NCBI GenBank assembly: GCA_002440745.1
Contig: DJVB01000046.1
Location: forward strand, 40,349 to 104,348
Direction of reading: 5' to 3'
Length of the DNA stretch: 64,000 bases
Origin: Bacteroidales bacterium UBA6267
GTDB lineage: Bacteria; Bacteroidota; Bacteroidia; Bacteroidales; UBA1556
Shown: positions 51,326 to 61,725 of the stretch, in pieces
Layout of the letters: each line of letters opens with the position of its first letter
Numbering within the stretch: the stretch's first letter is position 1
Notes under the pieces: model-generated
Databases searched by the model: none
What the model was told of the DNA's origin: nothing
Seen by the model: the letters and a program-made list of their open reading frames with translations, nothing else
Translations under genes and position numbers: made by a program

Positions 51326-52714
51326 ATGAAAAAATTTACAATTCTTTTTGCATTAGTCGTTGCCCTGTATAGTAATGCACATTCGCAGATTGTTTGCCCT
51401 TCAACTGTAGCCTCCTATTATGTTGATGATTTGTTTCAAGGAAATTACGTTTCCATTTCCAATATCAATTCATCAGGGATTTCGAGCATGACCGGAGCAC
51501 CATCAAATCTTGGGAAGTTTTTTGGTCTCGGTCAATATGGCTTTCCAATTTATACGGGTATAATTCTTTCTACTGGAAATATTTTTGACGTTTACGGATC
51601 GAATCAAAGTGCATTTACTTCTCACAATTTTAATCTTCCGGGCGACTCAATTCTTGGCAGCACCATCGGGTCGGTAAACACTTATGATGCTGCTTTTATT
51701 GAGTTTGATTATGTTCCTTATACAAATGTTATCAGTTTTGAATATGTTTTCGGATCAGAAGAGTATCCTGAGTTTGTAAACAGTACATTTAATGATGTTT
51801 TTGGATTCTTTATAAGCGGACCAAATCCTTACGGTGGAAATTATGTCAACCAAAATATTGCAATTGTTCCAAGCACAACCAATACTCCTGTGTCAATAAA
51901 TAATGTAAATAACGGCACTTCAAGTGCCGGCCCTTGTACAAATTGCGCCTACTATGTTGACAATACCGGTGGATTTGGAGTTATATTTGATGGCTACACT
52001 ACAAGTTTGCCCGTGTATGTTGAAATGATCCCGTTTGCCACATATCATATTAAAATTGTAGTTGCTGACGTTGCCGATGCGGTTTATGATTCCGGCGTGT
52101 TTTTAAAACAAAACTCCTTTAGTTGCCTGCCTCTTACCTATAATTTTCAAGCAAATGGAACGAAAGCATATTCCAATACGGTTAAAGAAGACAGCACATC
52201 ACTTCTGATTGATATTCTTCTTCCCGACACCGCACGAACTCCTATTACGTATCATTTTTCAATCGCAGGAACCGCAGACAACGGAACAGATTATCAATTA
52301 CTTACTGATAGTATTACCTTCCTTCCGGGAACAATAAATCAGTCGATCCAAATCATTCCTTTGTCAGATACTCTTACCGAAGGTGATGAGACAATTACCC
52401 TCGTTTTCAACTATTTGAAAGATACTTTAAATATTACTCTCCAAGATAACCCACCTGCCCAAAACCCTTCATCAATACTAGAAAATGATTTAAGCTCTAA
52501 CATTAGTATCTATCCAAATCCAGCAAGTGAGATTCTGAATATTGAAACTAAGGTAGTTTTCAATTCTATAGAAATAATTGATTTAGAAGGCAGAATAGTT
52601 TTAACTACGATATTTAAAGACAATATTGATATTAGTAAACTACCCGCAGGAAATTATTTTCTAACTCTTAAAGGAAATAATGGGAAGACTACCAGAAAAT
52701 TCACAAAGCTTTAA
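51326..52714 (+). CDS. T9SS-secreted protein with choice-of-anchor L and Calx-beta-like domains
   Basis: The 462-residue protein has a signal peptide (MKKFTILFALVVALYSNAHSQ). Its choice-of-anchor L domain (about 60-265) is marked by GLGQYGFPIYTGIILSTGN, ISFEYVFGSEEYPEFVN, NDVFGFFISGPN and ADVADAVYDSGVFLKQNSF. A Calx-beta-like domain (about 280-370, ITYHFSIAGTADNGTDYQLL and EGDETITLVF) and a type A T9SS sorting domain (about 388-462, NISIYPNPASE to TRKFTKL) follow. The Ca-binding Calx-beta fold and anchor L domain suggest a surface-bound cell-contact protein. Its stop codon overlaps that of pbpC (TTAA at 52711-52714) in convergent orientation. Confidence 0.87.
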   Translation: MKKFTILFALVVALYSNAHSQIVCPSTVASYYVDDLFQGNYVSISNINSSGISSMTGAPSNLGKFFGLGQYGFPIYTGIILSTGNIFDVYGSNQSAFTSHNFNLPGDSILGSTIGSVNTYDAAFIEFDYVPYTNVISFEYVFGSEEYPEFVNSTFNDVFGFFISGPNPYGGNYVNQNIAIVPSTTNTPVSINNVNNGTSSAGPCTNCAYYVDNTGGFGVIFDGYTTSLPVYVEMIPFATYHIKIVVADVADAVYDSGVFLKQNSFSCLPLTYNFQANGTKAYSNTVKEDSTSLLIDILLPDTARTPITYHFSIAGTADNGTDYQLLTDSITFLPGTINQSIQIIPLSDTLTEGDETITLVFNYLKDTLNITLQDNPPAQNPSSILENDLSSNISIYPNPASEILNIETKVVFNSIEIIDLEGRIVLTTIFKDNIDISKLPAGNYFLTLKGNNGKTTRKFTKL

Positions 52715-55071
52715 TCCTCATCCCCTACTACGCTAAAGCTCAATGTTTTAGTATTTCCTTCTTGATCGGTTACGGTTAGCAAGTGCTTACCTGCCTTGGG
52801 TTTGAGCATCAGGTCGTGGATGTTTTCGGTGGTGCCCACGAATTGATTATCTAAATGCCAAAAAACTTTGGCTAATTTGTTTCGATGTGCCACTTTGAAA
52901 ATGATTTCACCTTCTTCACCTCCCATGTCCTTGGTAATAGCGATTTTAGCTCCCCAAACCGGATACACAAATTCCATAACGGCTTCTTTATTTCCTGCAC
53001 AGTCGTAGCGAAATGATGGAGGAGGCTGATAATCATTGTGTTGCTTTTGATAATAATACTCTTCTACCGGAGGGAAAACTAACCAGGGAAGAGTTTGGAT
53101 ATTGGAAATTGATTCACAACTGCTATTCACCTGATAGCTTAACGAAGAGTCGAGATGCAGCAATTTATGGAACGGACAAATAGCACTCAGGTCGGCATTC
53201 CGGTCGGCCAAGATTTCTTTGGTTTCCGGACAATTAGGCCCCGCTTTATAACCAGTCGCGGTGCAAATCTTCAATCGTATCATCTCTCCCTCCGGTTTTT
53301 CGAACCAACCCGATTCAGGTAATACATCGAATACTTTAAACATTAGAGGTGCGGCAACAGTCAGTCCGGTCAAGCCGGGTCTGCCTTCGCCGCTTGCATT
53401 TCCGGACCAAACACCCACCACAAAATCAGGATTTACCCCAATCGACCAAGCATCGCGCAAACCAAAACTTGTTCCCGTTTTCCAAGCAATTTTACGGGTA
53501 GAGCTGAATAGTTTCCACCCCGTTTCGTTTGCAGGGCGATTGGCATCTAAAAGAGAGAAAAATGTTTCGTAAATAGCAGAGGCTGAGATGATTTCATGTT
53601 TGCTGCTAAAACTCTCCTTTCTTTTCTCATTCGTAATGACGGGTGAATGCCAATCCGAGGCCCGATAACCTTTAGAATGATAATTTTTCAACACTCTCGC
53701 CATAGAAGAATAGGCTCCGGTCAACTCATAAAGAGTCACTTCGGCGCCGCCAAGGATTAATGATAATCCATAAAAATCAGCATTTTGGGTAATGGTAGTG
53801 AACCCAACATCCTGCAAAAGCTTATGAAAATGCGGTATTCCGGAGTTATGCAACAGTCGCACAGCAGGGATATTCAGCGAAGTAGCAAGAGCCATTGCAG
53901 CGGGGGTTAATCCGGAGTATTGCTCATCAAAATTCACCGGATGATAGTTTCCATAAAATGTTGGAATATCCTGCACAAGAGTAGAAGGCATCAGTAATCC
54001 ACGGTCGAAGGCCGAGGCGTAAAGAAAGGGTTTCAAGGTGGAGCCGGAGCTGCGCGGCGCTTGAATGATGTCAACAAAATGGTCGTAATTTTCAGGATTT
54101 TCTTTAGAAGTGAGATTGCCATGATAGGCCACAACTTCACCGGTTTCTACCTTCACTACCAAGATAGCCACATTGCCTATTCCGGCTTGAGATAACTCCT
54201 CTACCGAGGGTTGAACTGCCTGAGCAATACGTAATTGCAAGTCGAAATCGATACAAGATTGAATCAATTTCTGTTGAGAATTACGATTGTATAAATCGGT
54301 CAAATGTGGAGCAATATTGGGCAAGCTAAACAACTTTTCAGGCAGAGGCTCAGCAATGGAAAGGTCGTAAGTCAATTGGTCGATGACTGCATTGTCGTAA
54401 AGCTTTTTTAGCAAGCGGTTCCTTTTTTCCAAAAGCAATTTTTGGTTTTTCCCGATATAAATCAAGGATGGGGCATTTGGCAAAACTGCCACTGTTGCCG
54501 ATTCGGCCCAGCTCAATTGAAATGCAGAACGGTTGAAATAGCGGCGCGCCGCAGCTTCTATGCCCACAATATTTCCCCCAAAAGGTGCATTATTTAACCA
54601 AAGGCTAAGAATCTCTTCCTTGCTATACGACAGCTCTATCCGAGTAGCACGAACCATTTCGAGCAATTTGTTTTTAACGGTGCGGCTGCGGTTGCCCAAT
54701 GAAATTCGAGCCACTTGCATGGTGATGGTGCTACCTCCGCTGATAGTCCGGCCGGCTTTCAAATTTCGAGAAATGGCCTTTACAAGTGAAATAGGATTTA
54801 TACCCGGATGTTTATAAAAATGGCGATCTTCAAAATATAAAACACAGGTTTTCAACATATCGGGCAAACTGTCGGCAGCCGGAAATCGCCACTGACCATC
54901 GGCAGCCAAGCGTGCACTCAGCAACCGACCATCGCTACTCAACAATACCGTTGACATCTGCTTGTCGATAAGCGTGGAAGGAAGACTAAACCAGTAGAAG
55001 ACAAATCCTACAGTTAGTAAAAATGCCCACCAATATTTCCTTAGAAATAGAATTGCCATTTTAAAACTCAC
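52711..55071 (-). CDS. pbpC: Penicillin-binding protein 1C (bifunctional)
   Basis: The 786-residue class A PBP has an N-terminal membrane anchor (about 7-27), a GT51 glycosyltransferase domain (about 60-230; EDRHFYKHPGINP, GGSTITMQVAR, SYSKEEILSLWLN), a transpeptidase domain (about 300-620; STLK as SxxK, SLN as SxN, KTG in AWKTGTSFGLRDAW), and a C-terminal BiPBP_C domain (about 695-780, VFWHLDNQFVGTTE). It polymerises and crosslinks peptidoglycan. It directly follows the alpha-2-macroglobulin gene with a 13-base gap, the same pairing seen in many Gram-negative bacteria, where the two are thought to guard and repair the wall. Confidence 0.95.
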   Translation of the reverse strand: MSFKMAILFLRKYWWAFLLTVGFVFYWFSLPSTLIDKQMSTVLLSSDGRLLSARLAADGQWRFPAADSLPDMLKTCVLYFEDRHFYKHPGINPISLVKAISRNLKAGRTISGGSTITMQVARISLGNRSRTVKNKLLEMVRATRIELSYSKEEILSLWLNNAPFGGNIVGIEAAARRYFNRSAFQLSWAESATVAVLPNAPSLIYIGKNQKLLLEKRNRLLKKLYDNAVIDQLTYDLSIAEPLPEKLFSLPNIAPHLTDLYNRNSQQKLIQSCIDFDLQLRIAQAVQPSVEELSQAGIGNVAILVVKVETGEVVAYHGNLTSKENPENYDHFVDIIQAPRSSGSTLKPFLYASAFDRGLLMPSTLVQDIPTFYGNYHPVNFDEQYSGLTPAAMALATSLNIPAVRLLHNSGIPHFHKLLQDVGFTTITQNADFYGLSLILGGAEVTLYELTGAYSSMARVLKNYHSKGYRASDWHSPVITNEKRKESFSSKHEIISASAIYETFFSLLDANRPANETGWKLFSSTRKIAWKTGTSFGLRDAWSIGVNPDFVVGVWSGNASGEGRPGLTGLTVAAPLMFKVFDVLPESGWFEKPEGEMIRLKICTATGYKAGPNCPETKEILADRNADLSAICPFHKLLHLDSSLSYQVNSSCESISNIQTLPWLVFPPVEEYYYQKQHNDYQPPPSFRYDCAGNKEAVMEFVYPVWGAKIAITKDMGGEEGEIIFKVAHRNKLAKVFWHLDNQFVGTTENIHDLMLKPKAGKHLLTVTDQEGNTKTLSFSVVGDED

Positions 55072-55084
55072 TTTCTAAAGAAAA

Positions 55085-58000
55085 CTAATTAACTCCGGCA
55101 CGAACTACTTCAACCCATTGACCGGGCAGGACAGCCTTGATTTTATTATCGTACATTGCACCGGAATGAATGGCCGGCAAATAGAATTTACCCTCGTAAG
55201 CGGCATTCAACATTACCGTAAAACTTGCTGATCTTCCGCTTCTTAAATACATAAAATAAGAAATTCGGTCGTCACGAATATCCATATAGTCCGGCTGGAA
55301 ACTTTGTTCCGAGCCCACATCAAAGAGGCGGCTATTGATTATTTCCCAACCTGAAGGGAATATTTGGGTGAGCGAAATATTATAATAATCGCCCAAAATA
55401 CCGGTATTTGTAACCGTCACAGTAGCTTTAAAATCAGTTCCTTGCGCAATCTTCGACGGGTCGAGACGCACTCCGTTCATATCTTCGTATTCCACAGTGA
55501 GCCTTAGGTTTTTGCTCTCAGGCTTTTCTTCCATCCCGGCAGGTGCGCCCGTTAAACTGACTTTTACATACAATTCTTTCTTTGATTTATTCTTAACTTC
55601 TACGCTATGGTTTTTCATGTCGCCAACCTTTACAGGACTTGAATACAGAGCCTTAGAAAAACTTGCTTCCAATTTCTTACCATCAATGGTGAGGGTTGCT
55701 TCATATTTACCATCGGTAGTTTTTCCATCGAAAAACTTACTAATAGCCATCAACGACATAGCTGTTGATTGAGTGCTAAGCCACTGATTTGAAGATAAAA
55801 TATCACCAATTTCCTTCACTAAGTCAAAGGCCTCCGTTTTTCGACCCAAATCCGTTAGAATCATCAGATACAAAGCTTTATCTCGAGTTTCACTTCCAAA
55901 GGAATAGTCATAACTATTATAATTCCAATCGCTGAAACCGGAATTTACCTCCGTAATAATTTTAGAAGCAGCCGTGTTTTGATTTATTGCTGAGTAAGCT
56001 CCGGCTAAAAGTATCTTTGCCCGATTATAGATTTTATCTGTTTCGCGCATCCTATTCATTGCCGAAGTATTTGGTTTTCCGGCTTTTGCAAGCAAATAGA
56101 GCCTATACCCCTGATCAATGTCGGAGCCTTGATAATCATATCTCGTCCATTGATTAGCTTCTCGGTGTTGGAAAGCAATCCATGCAGAAAGCATATCTTC
56201 AGGAATTTTATATCCTTTTGCCTTTGCTTCCAAAAGAAAATGTCCGGCGTAGTTGGTAGCCCAAACACTCGAATATTCCCTTTCAGGCCAATAACTGAAC
56301 GCCCCATTAGGCAACTGAAAACGCCTTAATCGCTGCAAGCCTGCGTTTATATTATATTGAATTTCAGCATTTAACTCATCAGATAAATTGGTTATACTAC
56401 TCAAGTAAAGCTGTGGAAAAACCGAACTTATCGTTTGCTCCAAACATCCATAAGGATAATGAATCAGGTAATCTAAGCGACTTTGCAAATTAATTGGCAC
56501 CATGCCGGCAATCTCCACTTGTGCCGAATTTGTTCCAAGAATACCAAAAGCCCTGACTGTTTTTTTCCAGGTTTTCCCCGCAGCAAGCAAAGTATCATAA
56601 ACGACAGTTTGAGGTAAATTAGGATTTCGAACCGGAATTTCGATTTGTTCGGTAGCTTTATAAGAGCCGGAAACAGCCTCAATTTTTATTACGGCTTTTC
56701 CCGTCATTAATGCAGCTTTTACAGGGAAATACACCATTTTTTCTCCGGTTTTATCAAAGGTGATAGTTTGCTTGGCCGGACCGTCGAGACTGAACAACTT
56801 GTTGGTTTGGAGACTAACAGTCACTTTCTTCACTTTGCTGTCCATAGCAAAAATGGTTACAGGAACATTGATTTCCTCATCCGGGCCAATCACGCGGGGT
56901 AGAGTAGTCAGCAGCATCAATTCCTTTTTCACAGGTACGGTTTTTTCGGCATTGCCATAAGCAGCTTGATTTCCGGCTACTACCATCACCCGAACTGAAC
57001 CAATATAGTTGGGCATTTTGAAGCTATGTTTTCCTGTTTTGCCCGCTTCTAATTTATGAGGTCCGCTGAACATAACCACCGGCTTAAACCGCTGTGCTTT
57101 CGACTTCGATGGATCGGTTATTTTGTCTCCACCGCCAACAGCCACCGAATTTTCGAGCTTGGCACCATAAGCACCAACCACAAAATCGTATAAATCCCAT
57201 GTGCGCACTTGAAGCGCCTCACGACTATAAAAACGGCTCCATGGGTCGGGAGTCTGGAATGCCGTGATGTCGAGAAGCCCTTCATCTACAATCGCAAGAG
57301 TATAGGTCATTTCCTTACCTTCTTTCTCGGTCACATTCACCGAAAATTCCTTTTCCGGCTCTAATTTTTCAGGCATGGAAATTATCGGATTAAGTCTTGT
57401 TTCCGGGCTTTCCACTTCGATGGGAAGAATGCCATACATCCGAATAGGATGGTCATTGGCGGTGTTGGCATGAGGCTGAATGAGGGAAATGCTCACATAA
57501 ACTCCGGGAGCCATTTCCGATTTTACAGGAATCTCAAATTGCGTTTGTTTATCGGTTGTGGCCACTCGGAAAATGTCAACAATCTCATTTCCTTTTTCCA
57601 AGCTTACAATTGCTTCGGCACCTGCTGAAGACGGGAAACTGATTTTTGCCGTTTCGCCAACATTGTATTTTTCTTTATCTGAGTTGATTACCAATATATT
57701 AGCCTCCTCACCTACTCCACCTATGCTGCCATACCATTCCGAAAAATAAGCGGTAAACGAACTTACATGGTCACTTCCTAACTCTTTAACGACAATCAAA
57801 TAACGGCCATTATCGCGATAGGAGCTATGTTTGAGCTTAAAATTCACCGTTGCCGTTCCATTGGCGTTTGTTTTTGCATTAAATCTTTGAACAAGCGAAT
57901 GCGAGTTTTGTCGGATATAATAGGCTAAATTGTCGTGCGACTCCCACCACCATCGCCAATCTACTTTATAAATCTTCACTTCCACATTACGTTCAGAAAC

Positions 58001-60631
58001 AGGTCGTCCCTGTTCGTTAACGACAATCACACCTAACTGATGCTTTTGTTTGATATCATACCAACTTCTTTCTCCTTTGGAGAGCATTCGGGCTCCGGCA
58101 TAATATCGAAAAGGAGAAACCGTAATGCTTTGAGTTGTAATGCTAAAGTCGCCACTTCTCTCAAAGACCCTTACCACCATATTTGCTTGAACAAACCCGG
58201 GAGCATTATCGAAATGCGAGCCAATGGTAAAACCGGCCTTTCCTTCACTGTCGAAATAACCATCAGCAAGGTTAATCTCCTCTGTTTCAAATTCATGAGC
58301 CTTGTTATCGAAATTATACTGAGAATATTTATTGAAGGAAGTGGTTTTTGGCCTTGCTTTCATAATCACATCGTAGCGAAGTCCGGAAGCCGGAGAGCCA
58401 TGAAGCCAAGAAGCTGTAAATGGAAATTCTTTTGTGGTTTCCAAGGAACTTATAAGCTCTTTTCCAAAGTCAATTTTCGACCTTAAGCGGTTTGGTTTAA
58501 TGGTTTCTATTTTTATTGTGCGGGAAAAAACCGCATTTCCGGCCTGAACTTTTAGCGTCCAATTTCCGGTGATAGCATCCTCAGGAGTTCGGGAATGATA
58601 GGCATAGAATCCATTTATGCCAAATTTGGCCACTCTTGTTTCAACTAATTGATTTGATGGATTATACAAAGAAAAACGGATAGGATAATTATCCGGAAGT
58701 TGGTTGTATTTATCTTCCAAAATAAAACTTATATACATTGGGTCGCCGGGTCGCCAAACCCCTCTTTCGCCATAGATAAAACCTTTCATTCCTTCCTGCA
58801 TCACCGTTCCGCTTACATCGAAATTGCTTTGACTTAAGGCGTCTCCTTGACCAAGTTTTAGATACCCCTTTTGGTCGCCATTTTCGACTACAACAAAAGA
58901 TGGTTTGCTGTCTAAATTTGCATGATAGAAACCATTACCATCAGTCGAACCGGAGCTTAAAGGCTGACGTTGAAGATTATACAAAGTTACTTTTGCGTTT
59001 GAAATAGCCTTTGCAGAAACGATATCGGTAACGGCCACCACAAATTGTCCGGTGGAGCTACCTTTAGCAATGATTCCTAAATCGGAGACTAAAAGGTTGC
59101 GGGAAGTTCGCTTATCGGAAGTATAATACGAAGCATGGCAAGGATTCTCGCGTTCACGCCATTCATAATCCTCAGGATAATCATATTCATATTCCCAATC
59201 GTAATAGTATTGGTATTCGTCATAATCTTTCATGTCGTTTTTTGTGGCAAAGTCGTACTCCTCGGAGGAAACAGATTTGCCGGCAAAGGCCGTTTCGCAA
59301 GGATAGGCAGAATATTCCTTTTTGAAATCAATGGAAACGCGATAAATTGCTCCGGCCTGTGGCGTGACAAAGTCGGACAGATTGATTTTGAAGCTATTCC
59401 ATCGTGAAACATTCAGCCCGGATTTCCGCAAGTCGATGCGTTTTCGTGCAACTAATCTGCCCGCCCTGCGAATATTTGAGCCCTCGTTAAAGTCGTTTTC
59501 TTGAAGAAAAAAGAGTACATTGTCTTCATAAATCTGAATGATGCTAACGTCAACCATATTGAGACTAACCGCTTCAAAAGGTATCACTAAACCATCTTTT
59601 TGCGGAGCAATCACGCCATAATCCGGAAAGCGGACGGCTGGTTTTAAAGATTCAAATTTGATGTCGAACTCATAATCATTCTTCATTTGAAAGGAAAGCG
59701 CATTACGAACGGTTTTAAGAATGTGAATTTTCACCTCACCCACAACTTTACCAACGGGTACTGCAGTAACCACATTTCCTTCGTAATTAATATTCAACGA
59801 GTTACCACTCGACAGATAGATAATTCCGTTTAAGTCCTGATTCTTTTTAAGAGGATCGCTGAAATGAATGGTAATAGTTTGGCTAACCTCCATAGAAGTT
59901 TCCACCTTCAGCACTTCAAACTCATTTACTCCCGGAATACGCAACTCATGCTTTTCCGAATCACCGGCATCAATCAACTCACCATTAATTTCTAAAACCA
60001 AATTGCTGCTTTCAGCCTGCCTTTTCAAACTATCGATATAGAAAATATGCGTATTGCTGTTTGGTATATGATTCCATTTGATTTTTAATGATTTTCCGGC
60101 AAATTTTGCTTCAACCATTTTCTCAATAACTTCATAATCAGCAGCATCAGCCGTTGTGAGTTTATTTTCGTACCGATAATAGCGCATTTGATCGGGATAG
60201 GTCAGCAAGTTGCCTTCCTCAATGCTGAACGATTGAGCAAGAGTTTTCACCTCCCACTCCATTACCTTCAGATTTTCAGGCACTTTAAAAAGTTTTTCAA
60301 CATAAAAACTAACCTTATAAATGGTGTTAGACTTTAATTTTTGGGATGGAATAAACTCCACAGTACGGCTGTCGATCCATCGAGTTTGTCCTTCAATCTC
60401 AGGGTCGAAACTAAAAAGGTTTTGAGTTTGGAGACTGTCGAATATTTCCGCGTCAGGCAGGTTATTCAACCTCACGGTAAAATGAGTTCCCGTAGAAAGG
60501 AACTCGCCATTTGTGAAACCGTTGATGTACGTACTAAATTCAGGATTTGCTTCAAGGAGCTTTTCCGATTTGCGCGAGCAGGAAGCCAAAAGAACAAGGA
60601 GAATTAGAACTCCGAACCCATAAGTTTTCAT
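55085..60631 (-). CDS. Bacterial alpha-2-macroglobulin family lipoprotein
   Basis: The 1848-residue protein has a lipoprotein signal ending LLVLLASC (Cys18). It is anchored in the envelope and belongs to the bacterial A2M family of protease traps. It has multiple MG domains (about 35-1100), the conserved MG2-type GFIYGERGVWRPGDPMYISF, a bait-region and alpha-2-macroglobulin core around LAIVDEGLLDIT, and the thioester motif PYGCLEQT at about residue 1394 (Cys1396, Gln1399). A terpenoid-cyclase-like TED and C-terminal receptor-like domain complete it. The thioester is intact, so it could covalently trap proteases as E. coli ECAM is thought to. It is first in the operon with pbpC. Confidence 0.93.
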   Translation of the reverse strand: MKTYGFGVLILLVLLASCSRKSEKLLEANPEFSTYINGFTNGEFLSTGTHFTVRLNNLPDAEIFDSLQTQNLFSFDPEIEGQTRWIDSRTVEFIPSQKLKSNTIYKVSFYVEKLFKVPENLKVMEWEVKTLAQSFSIEEGNLLTYPDQMRYYRYENKLTTADAADYEVIEKMVEAKFAGKSLKIKWNHIPNSNTHIFYIDSLKRQAESSNLVLEINGELIDAGDSEKHELRIPGVNEFEVLKVETSMEVSQTITIHFSDPLKKNQDLNGIIYLSSGNSLNINYEGNVVTAVPVGKVVGEVKIHILKTVRNALSFQMKNDYEFDIKFESLKPAVRFPDYGVIAPQKDGLVIPFEAVSLNMVDVSIIQIYEDNVLFFLQENDFNEGSNIRRAGRLVARKRIDLRKSGLNVSRWNSFKINLSDFVTPQAGAIYRVSIDFKKEYSAYPCETAFAGKSVSSEEYDFATKNDMKDYDEYQYYYDWEYEYDYPEDYEWRERENPCHASYYTSDKRTSRNLLVSDLGIIAKGSSTGQFVVAVTDIVSAKAISNAKVTLYNLQRQPLSSGSTDGNGFYHANLDSKPSFVVVENGDQKGYLKLGQGDALSQSNFDVSGTVMQEGMKGFIYGERGVWRPGDPMYISFILEDKYNQLPDNYPIRFSLYNPSNQLVETRVAKFGINGFYAYHSRTPEDAITGNWTLKVQAGNAVFSRTIKIETIKPNRLRSKIDFGKELISSLETTKEFPFTASWLHGSPASGLRYDVIMKARPKTTSFNKYSQYNFDNKAHEFETEEINLADGYFDSEGKAGFTIGSHFDNAPGFVQANMVVRVFERSGDFSITTQSITVSPFRYYAGARMLSKGERSWYDIKQKHQLGVIVVNEQGRPVSERNVEVKIYKVDWRWWWESHDNLAYYIRQNSHSLVQRFNAKTNANGTATVNFKLKHSSYRDNGRYLIVVKELGSDHVSSFTAYFSEWYGSIGGVGEEANILVINSDKEKYNVGETAKISFPSSAGAEAIVSLEKGNEIVDIFRVATTDKQTQFEIPVKSEMAPGVYVSISLIQPHANTANDHPIRMYGILPIEVESPETRLNPIISMPEKLEPEKEFSVNVTEKEGKEMTYTLAIVDEGLLDITAFQTPDPWSRFYSREALQVRTWDLYDFVVGAYGAKLENSVAVGGGDKITDPSKSKAQRFKPVVMFSGPHKLEAGKTGKHSFKMPNYIGSVRVMVVAGNQAAYGNAEKTVPVKKELMLLTTLPRVIGPDEEINVPVTIFAMDSKVKKVTVSLQTNKLFSLDGPAKQTITFDKTGEKMVYFPVKAALMTGKAVIKIEAVSGSYKATEQIEIPVRNPNLPQTVVYDTLLAAGKTWKKTVRAFGILGTNSAQVEIAGMVPINLQSRLDYLIHYPYGCLEQTISSVFPQLYLSSITNLSDELNAEIQYNINAGLQRLRRFQLPNGAFSYWPEREYSSVWATNYAGHFLLEAKAKGYKIPEDMLSAWIAFQHREANQWTRYDYQGSDIDQGYRLYLLAKAGKPNTSAMNRMRETDKIYNRAKILLAGAYSAINQNTAASKIITEVNSGFSDWNYNSYDYSFGSETRDKALYLMILTDLGRKTEAFDLVKEIGDILSSNQWLSTQSTAMSLMAISKFFDGKTTDGKYEATLTIDGKKLEASFSKALYSSPVKVGDMKNHSVEVKNKSKKELYVKVSLTGAPAGMEEKPESKNLRLTVEYEDMNGVRLDPSKIAQGTDFKATVTVTNTGILGDYYNISLTQIFPSGWEIINSRLFDVGSEQSFQPDYMDIRDDRISYFMYLRSGRSASFTVMLNAAYEGKFYLPAIHSGAMYDNKIKAVLPGQWVEVVRAGVN

Positions 60632-60694
60632 AATTAAGTGTTTTAAGTGATTGTATCGTTATCAAATTAATTATCAGCAGATTAATGCAAAATA

Positions 60695-61078
60695 CTAAGA
60701 TTTAGCGGAAAGTTTTCGGATAATCAAAACCACAATAATAACTTCCAAAATACTAAGTGGAATGGCTGCGTAAAGAATTCCAAAGGGCAAAACCATTAAG
60801 TTCCCGATGACTAACCACATCATTACAAAACCTATAAACCAGCCAATTATTGTAGTTTCGATAAAATTAAATTTTCGTGAGATTACGAAAAGCAAAACGG
60901 CAAAAGTTAAGGACCAGATTCCCCAAACTGCACCGTTGATTGGCTCAGATGGAAATATCAATCCTAAGTTTTGAAAATGTTCGACCCATATATTTTTTAA
61001 TAAAAATTCATTTCGGGTAAATTCGGAAACGGAAATCCATAAGGTGGAAAGAAGTATCGGCAAAATTGTCTTTTTCAT
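60695..61078 (-). CDS. Small four-helix membrane protein of unknown function
   Basis: The 127-residue protein has four hydrophobic stretches: about 5-20 (ILPILLSTLWISVSEF), 49-68 (GAVWGIWSLTFAVLLFVISR), 73-95 (TTIIGWFIGFVMMWLVIGNL) and 98-120 (LPFGILYAAIPLSILEVIIV). No charged catalytic motif is visible, but aromatic and Glu residues near the first loop (SEFTRNEFLLKNIWVEHF) may matter. I do not recognise a family. It is monocistronic. Confidence 0.6.
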   Translation of the reverse strand: MKKTILPILLSTLWISVSEFTRNEFLLKNIWVEHFQNLGLIFPSEPINGAVWGIWSLTFAVLLFVISRKFNFIETTIIGWFIGFVMMWLVIGNLMVLPFGILYAAIPLSILEVIIVVLIIRKLSAKS

Positions 61079-61278
61079 AATTTTCGGTACTATGGTTTAT
61101 AACATTATTAAAATCAGGCATGTAATTAAGTGAATGATAAATCTCACTGAAAGATTTTAAGGAAAAAACAGGAAGTAAAAATAGAAATAAAAACAAAGGG
61201 AAGAAGAAAATTTAGAAATTTTATGTTGGGGGCGTTGATAATTTTTTATAATGTGGGTATTAATCAATTAAATATATT

Positions 61279-61725
61279 ATGGATTTTAAAACTTTTGACA
61301 AAACAAATTTACCTGAAGAACAACAAAAGAATGAAATTGTAGCATTTTTATATGGCCATCTTGATGAGTTTGGCGATCCGATAGCGGATATCGAAAAAGC
61401 AGTGGATTACGCATTGCATATTGGAGAATCCTTTGGCGGATATGTTGTCAGACTTACCGAAAATGAGAAAGTGATTGGTGCTGTGGTAGTTAACCGCACC
61501 GGAATGAAAGGATATATTCCTGAAAACATATTAGTTTATATAGCCATTCATCGCGATTATCGTGGAAAAGGCATAGGAAAAGGACTTATGCAAGAAGCAA
61601 TGAAACAAGCTAAAGGAGACATAGCCCTGCACGTTGAGCCCGAAAATCCGGCTAAATATTTATACGAAAAGTTAGGATTTACTAATAAATATCTCGAAAT
61701 GAGATATAAACAAACTACTGCATAA
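61279..61725 (+). CDS. GNAT-family N-acetyltransferase
   Basis: The 148-residue protein has the GNAT core: GYVVRLTENEKVIGAVVVNRTG (beta2-beta3), ILVYIAIHRDYRGKGIGKGLMQEA (motif A, R-x-x-G-x-G acetyl-CoA loop) and HVEPENPAKYLYEKLGF with the Y-x-x-x-G-F of motif B. The substrate is not evident. Its stop overlaps the ATG of the racemase-like gene by one base (TAATG), so the two are co-translated and it may act on an amino acid made or used by that enzyme. Confidence 0.85.
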   Translation: MDFKTFDKTNLPEEQQKNEIVAFLYGHLDEFGDPIADIEKAVDYALHIGESFGGYVVRLTENEKVIGAVVVNRTGMKGYIPENILVYIAIHRDYRGKGIGKGLMQEAMKQAKGDIALHVEPENPAKYLYEKLGFTNKYLEMRYKQTTA